Source of the DNA: Kitasatospora arboriphila
Lineage (GTDB): Bacteria > Actinomycetota > Actinomycetes > Mycobacteriales > Mycobacteriaceae
NCBI RefSeq assembly: GCF_000717275.1
Contig: NZ_JNYV01000006.1
Location: 62,001 to 126,000, forward strand
Direction of reading: 5' to 3'
DNA length: 64,000 nucleotides
A program made the translations under genes and the position numbers. Under the pieces are notes generated by a model. That model did no database searches. It saw nothing but the letters and a program-made list of their open reading frames with translations, and was not told the DNA's origin. Of the stretch, positions 9,780-17,450 are shown piece by piece. Every line of letters starts with the position of its first letter. The stretch's first letter is position 1.

Positions 9780-10859
9780 ATGACCAAAAACCCGTCCTCG
9801 CCGAACAACGGCATCCGCCGGCGGACATTCCTTGCCGGATCGGCCGCCGCCGCAGGCGCAGGCCTGGTCCTGTCCGGACCTGCGCGAGCGGGTGGCCTCC
9901 CGTCGGGTCGGCCGGGTTTTCCGCAGACCGGTTCGTCGGTGCGGGTGCTGATCACCGGCGATGCCGGTACCGGCGAAGCCCCGCAGTACGCGGTCACCAA
10001 AGCCGCTCGCGCGCTGCACGCGCAGGATCCTTTCGGACTGGCAATCGGACTGGGCGACAACATCTACGAGTCGGGCCCGAATGGTCCCGACGACAAACAG
10101 TTCGAGGAGAAGTTCGAGAAGCCGAACACCGGCCTCGACTTCCCATGGGTGATGGCGCTGGGCAACCACGACACCACCGCGGTCTTCCCGGGTGACGGTG
10201 GCTGGTTGCTGCGCGGCGATGCGGAGGTTGCGTACCACTCGCGATCGAGCCGCTGGTATATGCCGCGCCGCTACTACTCGGTGGCCGTTCCCGAGCAGGC
10301 GCCGGTCGTCGAGTTCTTTGTCCTCGACCTCAATCCGATCGCCGCCTATATCCCACCGTTCTTGGCGCCTTACTGGGAACCGAACGGCACCTACATGACG
10401 GCGCAACGCACGTGGCTCCGCGAGGCTGTCGCGGCATCGACGGCTACGTGGAAGATCGCGTGCACCCACCACCCGTACATCAACAACGGGCCGCACGGCA
10501 GTGCTGGTGGATACGACGGGATCCCCATACCTCCCATCAACGGCGTGCTGGTCAAAGAGTTCTTCGAGCAGGAGATCGCCGGCCGATTCCACTTCTTCAT
10601 GTCCGGCCACGACCATTCGTTGCAGGTCTTCGACCCCACCATCGCCTCCAAGGGAACACGCCAGCTGGTGTCGGGTGCGGCGGCCAAGACGGTCGAAGAC
10701 CGCTCGTCCAAAGAGCATCCGGCACTGTACGAGAACTTCCGTGACCGCGGATTCATGACGATGGACATCACGGCCTCGGGAGTGGATCTGCGGGTGTTCA
10801 CGGTGGACCTGGCCACGGGAACTCCCACTCAGGTGTTCACGAAGTCGTACTCCGGCTGA
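9780..10859 (+). CDS. Secreted metallophosphoesterase, acid-phosphatase type
   Basis: A 359-aa calcineurin-like phosphoesterase with a Tat signal, RRRTFLAGSAAAAGAG (13-28). The five metal-binding motifs are visible in order: ITGDAGTGE, GLGDNIYESG, MALGNHDTT, CTHHPYI and MSGHDHSLQ. The arrangement resembles tartrate-resistant/purple acid phosphatases. ATG 9780 follows AGGA; a TTG immediately before it is in frame. It lies 25 nt after phoD in the same orientation and is probably co-transcribed. Confidence 0.85.
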   Translation: MTKNPSSPNNGIRRRTFLAGSAAAAGAGLVLSGPARAGGLPSGRPGFPQTGSSVRVLITGDAGTGEAPQYAVTKAARALHAQDPFGLAIGLGDNIYESGPNGPDDKQFEEKFEKPNTGLDFPWVMALGNHDTTAVFPGDGGWLLRGDAEVAYHSRSSRWYMPRRYYSVAVPEQAPVVEFFVLDLNPIAAYIPPFLAPYWEPNGTYMTAQRTWLREAVAASTATWKIACTHHPYINNGPHGSAGGYDGIPIPPINGVLVKEFFEQEIAGRFHFFMSGHDHSLQVFDPTIASKGTRQLVSGAAAKTVEDRSSKEHPALYENFRDRGFMTMDITASGVDLRVFTVDLATGTPTQVFTKSYSG

Positions 10860-10868
10860 CCGCACCGG

Positions 10869-10888
10869 CCGATCCCTAATAGGATCGG
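10869..10888 (+). promoter_or_regulatory. Hairpin and -10-like element just before the GNAT gene
   Basis: CCGATCC and GGATCGG form a 7-bp stem around CTAATA. TAGGAT (10880-10885) has a TAnnnT -10 shape and would place transcription start on the ATG at 10892, a leaderless arrangement common in actinobacteria. Either reading makes this short gap regulatory. Confidence 0.4.
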
Positions 10889-10891
10889 GGC

Positions 10892-11545
10892 ATGACTGAT
10901 CCAGACCGTGCCGCCACCCGCCGTGACATCACCGCTGCCCTCGAGGCCGCCTTCGAACGCCGCCACGAAGTGCTCGATGCCATCGTGGAGGCGGAGGACC
11001 GGTCCGCGGCCGTCTCGGCCATCGCGAACCTCCTCTCCGTGCCCACCATCGGCGCCGAAGCAGTGCTGGGGATGTCATTCGACCGCCTGACCGTGTCGGC
11101 ACGGCGGGCCAATGCCGCCGAGCTCGAAGATCTGAACAGCAAGCTCACGTTCACGCAGACCGAACGGCCCGCGGCCACCGCAGAAACGTTGACGCTGCGG
11201 CCCTTTGATGACAGCGATGCCGACCTGTTCGCCGCACGCACCTCCGATGTCGGGGCCGCGGGCGACGGGAGCGGTACCCCCGCATCGGGCATCGACGACG
11301 AGATCGCCGCCGCCCGCAGTCGCATGAAGGCCGAAGAAGCCGTGTGGCTCGTGGCCGTCGAAGGCGACGACAAGGTGGGCATCGTGTTCGGTGAGCTGTC
11401 GGGCGGCGAGGTGGATGTCCGGATCTGGATCGCACCCGAGCACCGCAAGCGCGGATTCGGCACGGCAGCTCTTCGTCGTTCACGCTCCGAGCTGGCCGCG
11501 TACTTCCCCGGCGTCCCCATGGTCGTCCGGGCCCCCAGCTCCTGA
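10892..11545 (+). CDS. GNAT-like acetyltransferase with GyrA/ParC-like N-terminal segment
   Basis: A 217-aa protein. The C-terminal half (about 100-210) looks like a GNAT fold: LTLRPFDDSDADLF, VWLVAVEGDDKVGIVFGE and the acetyl-CoA loop IWIAPEHRKRGFGTAAL. The N-terminal 90 residues are unusual. ALEAAFERRHEVLDAIVEA followed by TIGAEAVLGMSFDRLTVSA parallels the GyrA/ParC segment that runs from (K/R)AxERxHILEGL to LSExQAxAILDMRLxRLTGLE, which helps form the topoisomerase C-gate coiled coil. That comparison is from memory of the family. The domain may dimerise the enzyme. The C-terminus seems short for GNAT (strands 6-7 reduced). Substrate unknown. It is convergent with the NTF2-like gene. Confidence 0.7.
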   Translation: MTDPDRAATRRDITAALEAAFERRHEVLDAIVEAEDRSAAVSAIANLLSVPTIGAEAVLGMSFDRLTVSARRANAAELEDLNSKLTFTQTERPAATAETLTLRPFDDSDADLFAARTSDVGAAGDGSGTPASGIDDEIAAARSRMKAEEAVWLVAVEGDDKVGIVFGELSGGEVDVRIWIAPEHRKRGFGTAALRRSRSELAAYFPGVPMVVRAPSS

Positions 11546-11560
11546 CCCGCAGGCGGTGTC

Positions 11561-11920
11561 TCAGCGGTGGGGGACGCCGAACTTGGCGATTATCTTCTTG
11601 ATCTGTCCGGACTCGTCGAACTCGAAGCTCTCGATGACCTTGGAGCGCAGGCCGAGCGGTTTGGGCTGGACGTTCACGTAGAACGTGACGTGAACGGTCC
11701 GGCCCTCCACCCGAGCCTGGAACTCGGTGATCGCGTGGATGACCTTGTACTGCGGTCCTCGACTGAGGCTGCGGCGCAAATGATCACCGCTGCGCCCCGT
11801 TTTCACGCCCATCTCGATACGAACGCAGTCGGGGTGAAACGGTACGGCGGACGGGTCGTGGCTTGCCAGCGCGTCCACATAGGCTTTCGCGCCGGCGATC
11901 AGGTCGGCGTCGGAGCTCAT
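11561..11920 (-). CDS. NTF2-like/SnoaL-family protein of the KstR2 SDR operon
   Basis: A 119-aa NTF2-fold protein (AYVDALASHDPSAVPFHPD...RIEMG, VHVTFYVNVQPKPLGL, IESFEFDESGQIKKI). Its ATG lies 16 nt after the upstream SDR stop, making it the third gene of a minus-strand operon reading away from the KstR2 palindrome at 13719. Such proteins can be isomerases, hydratases or dehydratase-like. A steroid ring C/D role is inferred from context only. Confidence 0.7.
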   Translation of the reverse strand: MSSDADLIAGAKAYVDALASHDPSAVPFHPDCVRIEMGVKTGRSGDHLRRSLSRGPQYKVIHAITEFQARVEGRTVHVTFYVNVQPKPLGLRSKVIESFEFDESGQIKKIIAKFGVPHR

Positions 11921-11936
11921 CGCTTATGCCCCAGAA

Positions 11937-12857
11937 TCATCGGGCACCGTAGACCGGCATGGGCGTGGGCGCCTCGGCCAGGATGTCGGAGACAACCGGT
12001 CCGAGTTCCGCGGGATCCCATCGAGCGCCCTTGTCCCGCTTGACGCTGCGCTGCCAGCCGTCGGTGACGGAGACGGTCCCGCCCTCGACCTCGAACACCC
12101 GGCCGCTGACACTGCCGGCCTCCTCGGAGCCGAGCCACACCACCAGGGGGGACACGTTGGCCGGGTCCATCGTGTCGAAGGAGCCGTCCTCGGGCGGCGC
12201 CATCTGCGCGGCCATCGCGTCACCTGCGCTGGTGGTCATGCGGGTGCGGGCCGACGGCGCGATGGCGTTCACCGTCACGCCGTATGCCTTCATCTCTGCG
12301 GCAGCCTGGATCGTCAGTTCGGCGATGGCAGCCTTTGCGGCCGCGTAATTCCCCTGCCCCACAGAGCCGTACAGACCGGCGCCCGACGACGTGTTGATCA
12401 CACGAGCGGCCCGCGGATTGCCGGCTTTCGACTCGGCGCGCCAGTACGCGGCGGCATGACGCAACATCGCGAAGTGACCTTTGAGGTGCACTCGGATGAC
12501 GTTGTCCCAATCTTCTTCACTCATGGAGACCAGCATCTTGTCGCGCAGGAAACCGGCGTTGTTGACCAGGATGTCCAGTGCCCCGAAGGTTTCGATGGCC
12601 GTGTTCACCAGGTTCTGCGCGCCGGCCCAGTCGGCCACGTCGTCACCGTTGACAACTGCTTCGCCGCCCGACGACTTGATCTCTGCGACAACCTGTTCGG
12701 CCGGGCTCTCGCCGGTGGTCGACCCGTCGAGCCCCGCGCCGATGTCGTTCACCACGACCTTGGCGCCTTCGCGCGCATAGGCGAGCGCGTGTTCGCGACC
12801 GATCCCCCGTCCGGCACCGGTCACGATGACCACTCGGCCGGCCACGATTCCACTCAT
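11937..12857 (-). CDS. Short-chain dehydrogenase/reductase (Rv3548c-like)
   Basis: A 306-aa classical SDR with VIVTGAGRGIGREHALA (Rossmann glycine motif), NNAG (LVNNAGFLRD), the catalytic S of INTSSGAGLYG and the YAAAK motif, plus a C-terminal extension of about 60 residues. ATG 12857 is chosen because GAGGAG lies 7 nt upstream; a longer in-frame ATG at 12872 has no ribosome site. It corresponds by order to Rv3548c in the cholesterol locus. It is probably an NAD(P)-dependent hydroxyacyl-CoA or hydroxysteroid dehydrogenase; the exact step is not assigned. Confidence 0.85.
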   Translation of the reverse strand: MSGIVAGRVVIVTGAGRGIGREHALAYAREGAKVVVNDIGAGLDGSTTGESPAEQVVAEIKSSGGEAVVNGDDVADWAGAQNLVNTAIETFGALDILVNNAGFLRDKMLVSMSEEDWDNVIRVHLKGHFAMLRHAAAYWRAESKAGNPRAARVINTSSGAGLYGSVGQGNYAAAKAAIAELTIQAAAEMKAYGVTVNAIAPSARTRMTTSAGDAMAAQMAPPEDGSFDTMDPANVSPLVVWLGSEEAGSVSGRVFEVEGGTVSVTDGWQRSVKRDKGARWDPAELGPVVSDILAEAPTPMPVYGAR

Positions 12858-12908
12858 CAATTCGCTCCTCAATCCGTTCGATATCGACTCAACAGATGCA
12901 ACTCTGGT

Positions 12909-13679
12909 TCACCCAGGTACTTCGTTCGTCCCCACGTCCCAGAACGCCAGGCGTTCGCCCCCGCCGTGTACTTCCAATGTCGACCCGGTCAGGTACGAAG
13001 CCAGCGGCGACAACAGGAACGCTGCGGCATTGCCCACATCGGATGGCAAGGCGAGACGTCCCATCGGGATGGTCCGGCTCACCGCGGCAATGCCGTCTTC
13101 ATCGCCGTAGAAGAGATCGGCCTGTTCAGTCCGCACGGCACCCACCACGACCGAGTTGATCCTCACCCGCGGAGCCCATTCCACGGCCAATGTTGCAGTG
13201 AGAGAATCGAGTCCGGCCTTGGCAGCGCCGTACGCCGCGGTGCCCGGTGACGGGCGGTGTCCGCTGAGACTCGAGACGTTGACGATCGACCCGCCGCCTT
13301 CCTGGCCGAGCATGATCCGGTGGGCCGCCTGTGCGACGACAAGCGGAGCGAGCAGATTCAGTTCGACGATTTTGGAATGAAAACGCGGGGATGCGTCGGC
13401 CGCAAGGGCGAACGGTGACCCGCCGGCGTTGTTCACCACGGCATCGAGTGCGCCGTGCCTTGAGACGATGTCGTCGAGCATCGCTGCGACCGCCTCGGCA
13501 TCGCGGATGTCGCAGCTCGCGAACTCGGCATAGGGAGTGGAATCGGGATCGTCGGCAGGTCGCCTGGCGCACGCGATCACCGTGGCACCCAGCTCGGTGA
13601 GGACCGAGCTGATACCTGCACCCACTCCCCGGACACCACCGGTGACCAGCACAACCCGCCCGGACAGCTCCAGGTCCAT
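12909..13679 (-). CDS. Short-chain dehydrogenase/reductase (Rv3549c-like)
   Basis: A 256-aa classical SDR: VVLVTGGVRGVGAGISSVL at the N-terminus, VVNNAGG, IVNVSSLSGHR for the catalytic serine, and AYGAAKAGL for Tyr/Lys. It is the first gene of the minus-strand operon that diverges from echA20, with an 18-bp KstR2-type palindrome 39 bp upstream. In M. tuberculosis Rv3549c-Rv3548c occupy the same place. Its role in ring C/D catabolism is inferred from this synteny. Confidence 0.85.
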   Translation of the reverse strand: MDLELSGRVVLVTGGVRGVGAGISSVLTELGATVIACARRPADDPDSTPYAEFASCDIRDAEAVAAMLDDIVSRHGALDAVVNNAGGSPFALAADASPRFHSKIVELNLLAPLVVAQAAHRIMLGQEGGGSIVNVSSLSGHRPSPGTAAYGAAKAGLDSLTATLAVEWAPRVRINSVVVGAVRTEQADLFYGDEDGIAAVSRTIPMGRLALPSDVGNAAAFLLSPLASYLTGSTLEVHGGGERLAFWDVGTNEVPG

Positions 13680-13718
13680 TCAGTCTCCCGCTTCGCTCGG
13701 TTCGTTCGATGTTAAAGT

Positions 13719-13736
13719 ACCAAGCAATTGCTTGGT
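13719..13736. promoter_or_regulatory. KstR2 operator, two overlapping sites
   Basis: ACCAAGCAATTGCTTGGT is a perfect 18-bp palindrome in the gap between the SDR operon and echA20. It can be read as two overlapping copies of the KstR2 motif AnCAAGnnCTTGnT offset by 4 bp (13719-13732 and 13723-13736), each with one mismatch. It probably represses both divergent operons. Confidence 0.8.
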
Positions 13737-13770
13737 TGGTCTACAGCCCGACGGTACGCGAGGAGCATCG

Positions 13771-14544
13771 ATGCCCATCACCACCACCACGGTCGAACCA
13801 GGGATAGTCACGGTCACGGTCGACTTTCCCCCGGTCAACGCCTTGCCATCGGCGGCCTGGTTCGAACTCGGCGAGGCCATTACGGCCGCGGGCCGAGACC
13901 GCGCCACCCATGTGGTGATCCTGCGGGCCGAGGGTCGGGGCTTTAACGCCGGAGTCGACATCAAGGAGATGCAGGCCACCGAGGGATACGACGCCCTCAT
14001 CGCCGCCAACCGGGGATGTGCGGTCGCCTTCGCCTCGGTCTACGACTGCGAGGTGCCGGTCATCGTCGCGGTCAACGGATTCTGCGTCGGCGGCGGCATC
14101 GGCCTGGTCGGCAATGCCGACGTGATCGTCGCTTCGGACGACGCCGTGTTCGGACTTCCCGAGGTCGACCGCGGTGCGCTCGGCGCCGCCACCCATCTCG
14201 CGCGCCTCGTCCCGCAGCACACCATGCGAACCCTGTACTTCACGGCGCAGAACGTCACCGCCCAGCAACTCGAGCACTTCGGGTCGGTGCAGCGGGTGGT
14301 GCCCCGCGCTGAACTCGACGAGGCCGCGCTGGAGATCGCCCGCAAGATCGCCGCCAAGGACACCCGCGTGATCCGGGCAGCAAAGGAAGCGATCAACGGT
14401 ATCGACCCGGTCGACGTGAAGACGAGTTACCGCCTGGAACAGGGATTCACGTTCGAGCTGAACCTCGCCGGTGTCGCCGACGAACACCGCGACGCCTTCG
14501 TGGAGACCGGAAAGCCCAAAAGCGCAACGAGTGAAGGGGCCTGA
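13771..14544 (+). CDS. echA20: EchA20, (7aS)-7a-methyl-indane-dione CoA ring-D hydrolase
   Basis: A 257-aa crotonase-superfamily protein. In actinobacterial cholesterol catabolism EchA20 opens steroid ring D by hydrolysing HIEC-CoA to COCHEA-CoA. The crotonase oxyanion-hole segments are visible: VVILRAEGRGFNAGVDIKEM (about 47-66) and VNGFCVGGGIGLVGNAD (about 102-118). ATG 13771 follows GAGGAG with a 5-nt spacer. It heads the plus-strand operon echA20-ipdA-ipdB-ipdC under the KstR2 palindrome. Confidence 0.9.
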   Translation: MPITTTTVEPGIVTVTVDFPPVNALPSAAWFELGEAITAAGRDRATHVVILRAEGRGFNAGVDIKEMQATEGYDALIAANRGCAVAFASVYDCEVPVIVAVNGFCVGGGIGLVGNADVIVASDDAVFGLPEVDRGALGAATHLARLVPQHTMRTLYFTAQNVTAQQLEHFGSVQRVVPRAELDEAALEIARKIAAKDTRVIRAAKEAINGIDPVDVKTSYRLEQGFTFELNLAGVADEHRDAFVETGKPKSATSEGA

Positions 14545-14549
14545 ACACA

Positions 14550-15440
14550 GTGGCAACCGACAAGACCAGCAGTCTCGACGACATCGTCGGCGAGATCGAG
14601 AGCGGCATGACCATCGGGATCGGTGGCTGGGGTTCACGCCGCAAGCCGATGGCACTCGTGCGGGCCCTGGCCCGATCGAACGTCAAAGACCTCACCGTGG
14701 TCACCTACGGTGGCCCCGACCTCGGGTTGCTCTGTGCCGCAGGCAAAGTGACCAAGGCCTACTACGGCTTCGTCTCGCTCGACTCGCCGCCGTTCTACGA
14801 CCCCTGGTTCGCCCACGCCCGTACCACCGGCGCCATCACCGTCCGTGAGATGGACGAGGGCATGGTGAAGTGCGGACTCGAAGCCGCCGCATCGCGCCTT
14901 CCGTTCCTGCCCATCCGTGCCGGACTCGGATCAGACGTGTTGAAGTTCTGGGAAGGTGAACTCGAAACCGTCACCTCGCCGTACCCGGACGCCGACGGAC
15001 GCAGCGAGACCCTTGTCGCGATGCCGGCCCTGAAACTGGATGCGGCGTTTGTGCATCTCGACATCGCCGACAAACACGGCAATGCCGCCTACACCGGCGT
15101 CGATCCCTACTTCGATGACCTGTACTGCGGTGCGGCGAAGCGCCGCTACCTCGAGACCGACAAGCTGGTGAGCACCGAGGAGCTGGTGGCAACCGTTCCC
15201 GTGCAACGACTTCTGCTCAACCGGCTGAACGTCGACCGGGTGGTGCACACGCCGAACGGCGCTCACTTCACCTTCGCCGGCGACTACAAACGCGACGAGG
15301 CGTTCCAGCGCTTCTACGCCGAGTCCGCCAAAGACCCTGCCAGTTGGCAAGAGTTCTCCGACCGATTCCTCGCCGTCGACGAAGAGCAGTACCAAAAAGA
15401 GGTCGAGGCATGGAACGCCGAACGAAAGGCCGCACAGTGA
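14550..15440 (+). CDS. ipdA: COCHEA-CoA hydrolase subunit IpdA
   Basis: A 296-aa subunit of the CoA-transferase superfamily. IpdAB hydrolyses ring C of COCHEA-CoA, the last steroid ring, although the fold is that of a class I CoA transferase. The N-terminal MTIGIGGWGSRRKPMALVRAL and VVTYGGPDLGLLCAAGKV match the alpha subunit, with a PALKLDAAFVHLDIADKHGN block further on. The GTG at 14550 is 5 nt after echA20. IpdB begins in an overlapping GTGA. Confidence 0.9.
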   Translation: MATDKTSSLDDIVGEIESGMTIGIGGWGSRRKPMALVRALARSNVKDLTVVTYGGPDLGLLCAAGKVTKAYYGFVSLDSPPFYDPWFAHARTTGAITVREMDEGMVKCGLEAAASRLPFLPIRAGLGSDVLKFWEGELETVTSPYPDADGRSETLVAMPALKLDAAFVHLDIADKHGNAAYTGVDPYFDDLYCGAAKRRYLETDKLVSTEELVATVPVQRLLLNRLNVDRVVHTPNGAHFTFAGDYKRDEAFQRFYAESAKDPASWQEFSDRFLAVDEEQYQKEVEAWNAERKAAQ

Positions 15441-16225
15441 CATCACCCGCGAGTTCCACCGAATCGAACGTCACCCGGGCCGAGATCTGTGTGATCGCCT
15501 GTGCCGAGATCTTTTCCGGCGCCGGCGAGACCATGGCCTCCCCGATGGCCACCACCCCGCTCATCGGTGCCCGGCTGGCCCGTCTGACGAGCGAGCCCGA
15601 CCTGCTCATCACCGACGGCGAGGCGTTGATCTTTGCCGACACCCCCGCTGTGGGTGCCAGTGGCCCGATCGAGGGCTGGATGCCCTTCCGCAAGGTCTTC
15701 GACGTGGTCGCGTCGGGTCGCCGCCATGTTGTGATGGGCGCCAACCAGATCGACCGCTACGGCAACCAGAACCTGTCGGCGTTCGGTCCACTGCAGCAGC
15801 CCACCCGCCAGATGTTCGGTGTTCGCGGGGCGCCCGGGAACACGATCAACCACCCGACGAGCTACTGGGTCGCCAAGCATTCGGCCAGAGTGTTCGGCGG
15901 GGTTGTCGATGTGGTGTCGGGTGTCGGATACGACAAGGTCGACCCGGCCAATCCGGCGTACCGGTTCCTCGACATCCATCGTGTGGTCACCAACCTCGGG
16001 GTCTTCGACTTCAACGGTCCCGACCACACGATGCGTGCGTTGAGCCTGCACCCCGGGGTGAGTGCCGATGAGGTCGCCGAGAACACCGGCTTCGAGGTCG
16101 CGGGTCTTGCCGAGGCCGGCGTCACCCGCACCCCGTCCGACGAGGAATTGCGTTTGATCCGCGAGGTTCTCGACCCGAAGGGGCTGCGGGAGAAAGAAGT
16201 CAAACCTGTGGAGGCCGCAAAATGA
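15437..16225 (+). CDS. ipdB: COCHEA-CoA hydrolase subunit IpdB
   Basis: The 262-aa beta subunit of IpdAB. The GTG at 15437 overlaps the ipdA stop by 4 nt and is preferred over an in-frame ATG about 93 nt upstream, which would bury the start deep inside ipdA. Recognisable segments are AEIFSGAGETMASPMATTPLIGARLA, the VVMGANQIDRYGNQNLSAFG block and FDFNGPDHTMRALSLHPGVS near the end. Coupling to ipdA by the overlap suits a 1:1 heteromer. Confidence 0.9.
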   Translation: MTSPASSTESNVTRAEICVIACAEIFSGAGETMASPMATTPLIGARLARLTSEPDLLITDGEALIFADTPAVGASGPIEGWMPFRKVFDVVASGRRHVVMGANQIDRYGNQNLSAFGPLQQPTRQMFGVRGAPGNTINHPTSYWVAKHSARVFGGVVDVVSGVGYDKVDPANPAYRFLDIHRVVTNLGVFDFNGPDHTMRALSLHPGVSADEVAENTGFEVAGLAEAGVTRTPSDEELRLIREVLDPKGLREKEVKPVEAAK

Positions 16226-17316
16226 ACGCTCCGACGCCTGCGCCAGGGCTTGCGACCCGATTCACCGAACTCGTCGGGATCAAGTACCCGATCGTGCAGA
16301 CCGGGATGGGCTGGGTGTCGGGGCCATCGTTGACGTCGGCGACATCAAACGCCGGCGGATTGGGCATCCTGGCGTCGGCGACGATGACGTACGAGGAACT
16401 CGAAACCGCTGTCGCGAAGACCAAATCGTTGACCGACAAGCCTTTTGGCGTCAACATCCGCGCCGACGCCACCGACGCGCCGGAGCGGATCGACCTGCTG
16501 ATCCGCGAGAAGGTGAAGGTTGCGTCGTTCGCGTTGGCGCCCAAGCCTGATCTCATCGCCAAGCTCAAAGACAACGGTGTTGTGGTCATCCCTTCCATCG
16601 GTGCGGCCAAGCATGCTGTGAAGGTGGCGTCTTGGGGTGCCGACGCGGTCATCGTGCAAGGCGGTGAAGGCGGCGGACACACCGGACCCGTGGCCACGAC
16701 CCTTCTGCTCCCCAGTGTGCTCGATGCTCTGGGCCCCAACGGTATTCCGGTGGTTGCAGCGGGTGGCTTCTTCGACGGTCGCGGACTTGTCGCCGCGCTG
16801 TCATACGGCGCCGAGGGTGTCGCGATGGGCACCCGCTTCCTTCTGACCTCGGATTCCGCTGTGCCGGATGCGGTGAAGAAGGAGTACCTGGCCCGCGGGC
16901 TCAGCGACACGGTGGTGTCGAAGAAGGTCGACGGAATGCCGCACCGGGTTCTGCGGACCGAGTTGGTCGACAAGCTCGAATCTGGCAGCGCTCCCACAGC
17001 CCTTGCGGCCGCAGCGAAGAACGCCAACAAGTTCAAGCAGATGACCGGCATGAAATGGTCGGTGATGCTCAAAGACGGGCGCACCATGCGCAAGTCGGGC
17101 GAACGCACCTGGCAGCAGATCATCATGGCCGGCAACACCCCGATGTTGTTGCGCGCGGGCCTAGTCGAAGGCAACACCGAAGCCGGCGTGCTGGCGTCGG
17201 GTCAGGTGGTCGGGATGATCGATGACCTCCCCAGCTGCGACGAGTTGGTTCAGTCGATCATGTTGTCGGCGTGGACAAATCTTGAACGTCTGGGGAAGTT
17301 CACTCCGGGAGTCTGA
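16222..17316 (+). CDS. ipdC: IpdC, flavin-dependent ring C/D oxidoreductase
   Basis: A 364-aa TIM-barrel flavoprotein of the nitronate monooxygenase-like family. IpdC acts in the indane-dione stage of steroid degradation, where it is thought to form the ring double bond that produces the EchA20 substrate. Family marks are IKYPIVQTGMGWVSGPSLTSA, the phosphate-binding VIVQGGEGGGHTG and IPVVAAGGFFDGRGLVAALSYGAEGVAMGTRF. ATG 16222 overlaps the ipdB stop (ATGA). A terminator-like double inverted repeat follows 8 nt after its stop, closing the operon. Confidence 0.88.
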   Translation: MNAPTPAPGLATRFTELVGIKYPIVQTGMGWVSGPSLTSATSNAGGLGILASATMTYEELETAVAKTKSLTDKPFGVNIRADATDAPERIDLLIREKVKVASFALAPKPDLIAKLKDNGVVVIPSIGAAKHAVKVASWGADAVIVQGGEGGGHTGPVATTLLLPSVLDALGPNGIPVVAAGGFFDGRGLVAALSYGAEGVAMGTRFLLTSDSAVPDAVKKEYLARGLSDTVVSKKVDGMPHRVLRTELVDKLESGSAPTALAAAAKNANKFKQMTGMKWSVMLKDGRTMRKSGERTWQQIIMAGNTPMLLRAGLVEGNTEAGVLASGQVVGMIDDLPSCDELVQSIMLSAWTNLERLGKFTPGV

Positions 17317-17324
17317 ATCAACCC

Positions 17325-17401
17325 ACCCTGAAAACTGTCAAATAGCGGGCCGCCGAGGGACATGTTCCCTCGGCGGCTTTGTATGTGACGGTTTTCAGGG
17401 T
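17325..17401. terminator. Two-tier nested inverted repeat after ipdC
   Basis: An inner 12-bp perfect stem, GCCGCCGAGGGA (17349-17360) with TCCCTCGGCGGC (17366-17377), is followed by TTTGT and should terminate ipdC transcription. It is enclosed by an outer 16-bp repeat, ACCCTGAAAACTGTCA (17325-17340) and TGACGGTTTTCAGGGT (17386-17401), with a single T-G mismatch that still pairs in RNA. An outer arm this long is more than a simple terminator needs. Confidence 0.8.
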
Positions 17402-17438
17402 CGCGACAAGCGCCTCAGGTGATGTCAGACCCCGTCGC

Positions 17439-17450
17439 TAAAGTGGTCGT
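17439..17450 (+). promoter_or_regulatory. -10-like element for the DUF222-HNH gene
   Basis: TAAAGT (17439-17444) fits TAnnnT and ends 6 nt before the ATG at 17451, suggesting a leaderless transcript. No ribosome site is visible, which supports this reading. Confidence 0.4.

Noticed and set aside
15344..15436. Longer N-terminus for IpdB starting inside ipdA
   Set aside because: An arginine-rich, out-of-family extension; the GTGA overlap at 15437 fits operon structure and family length.
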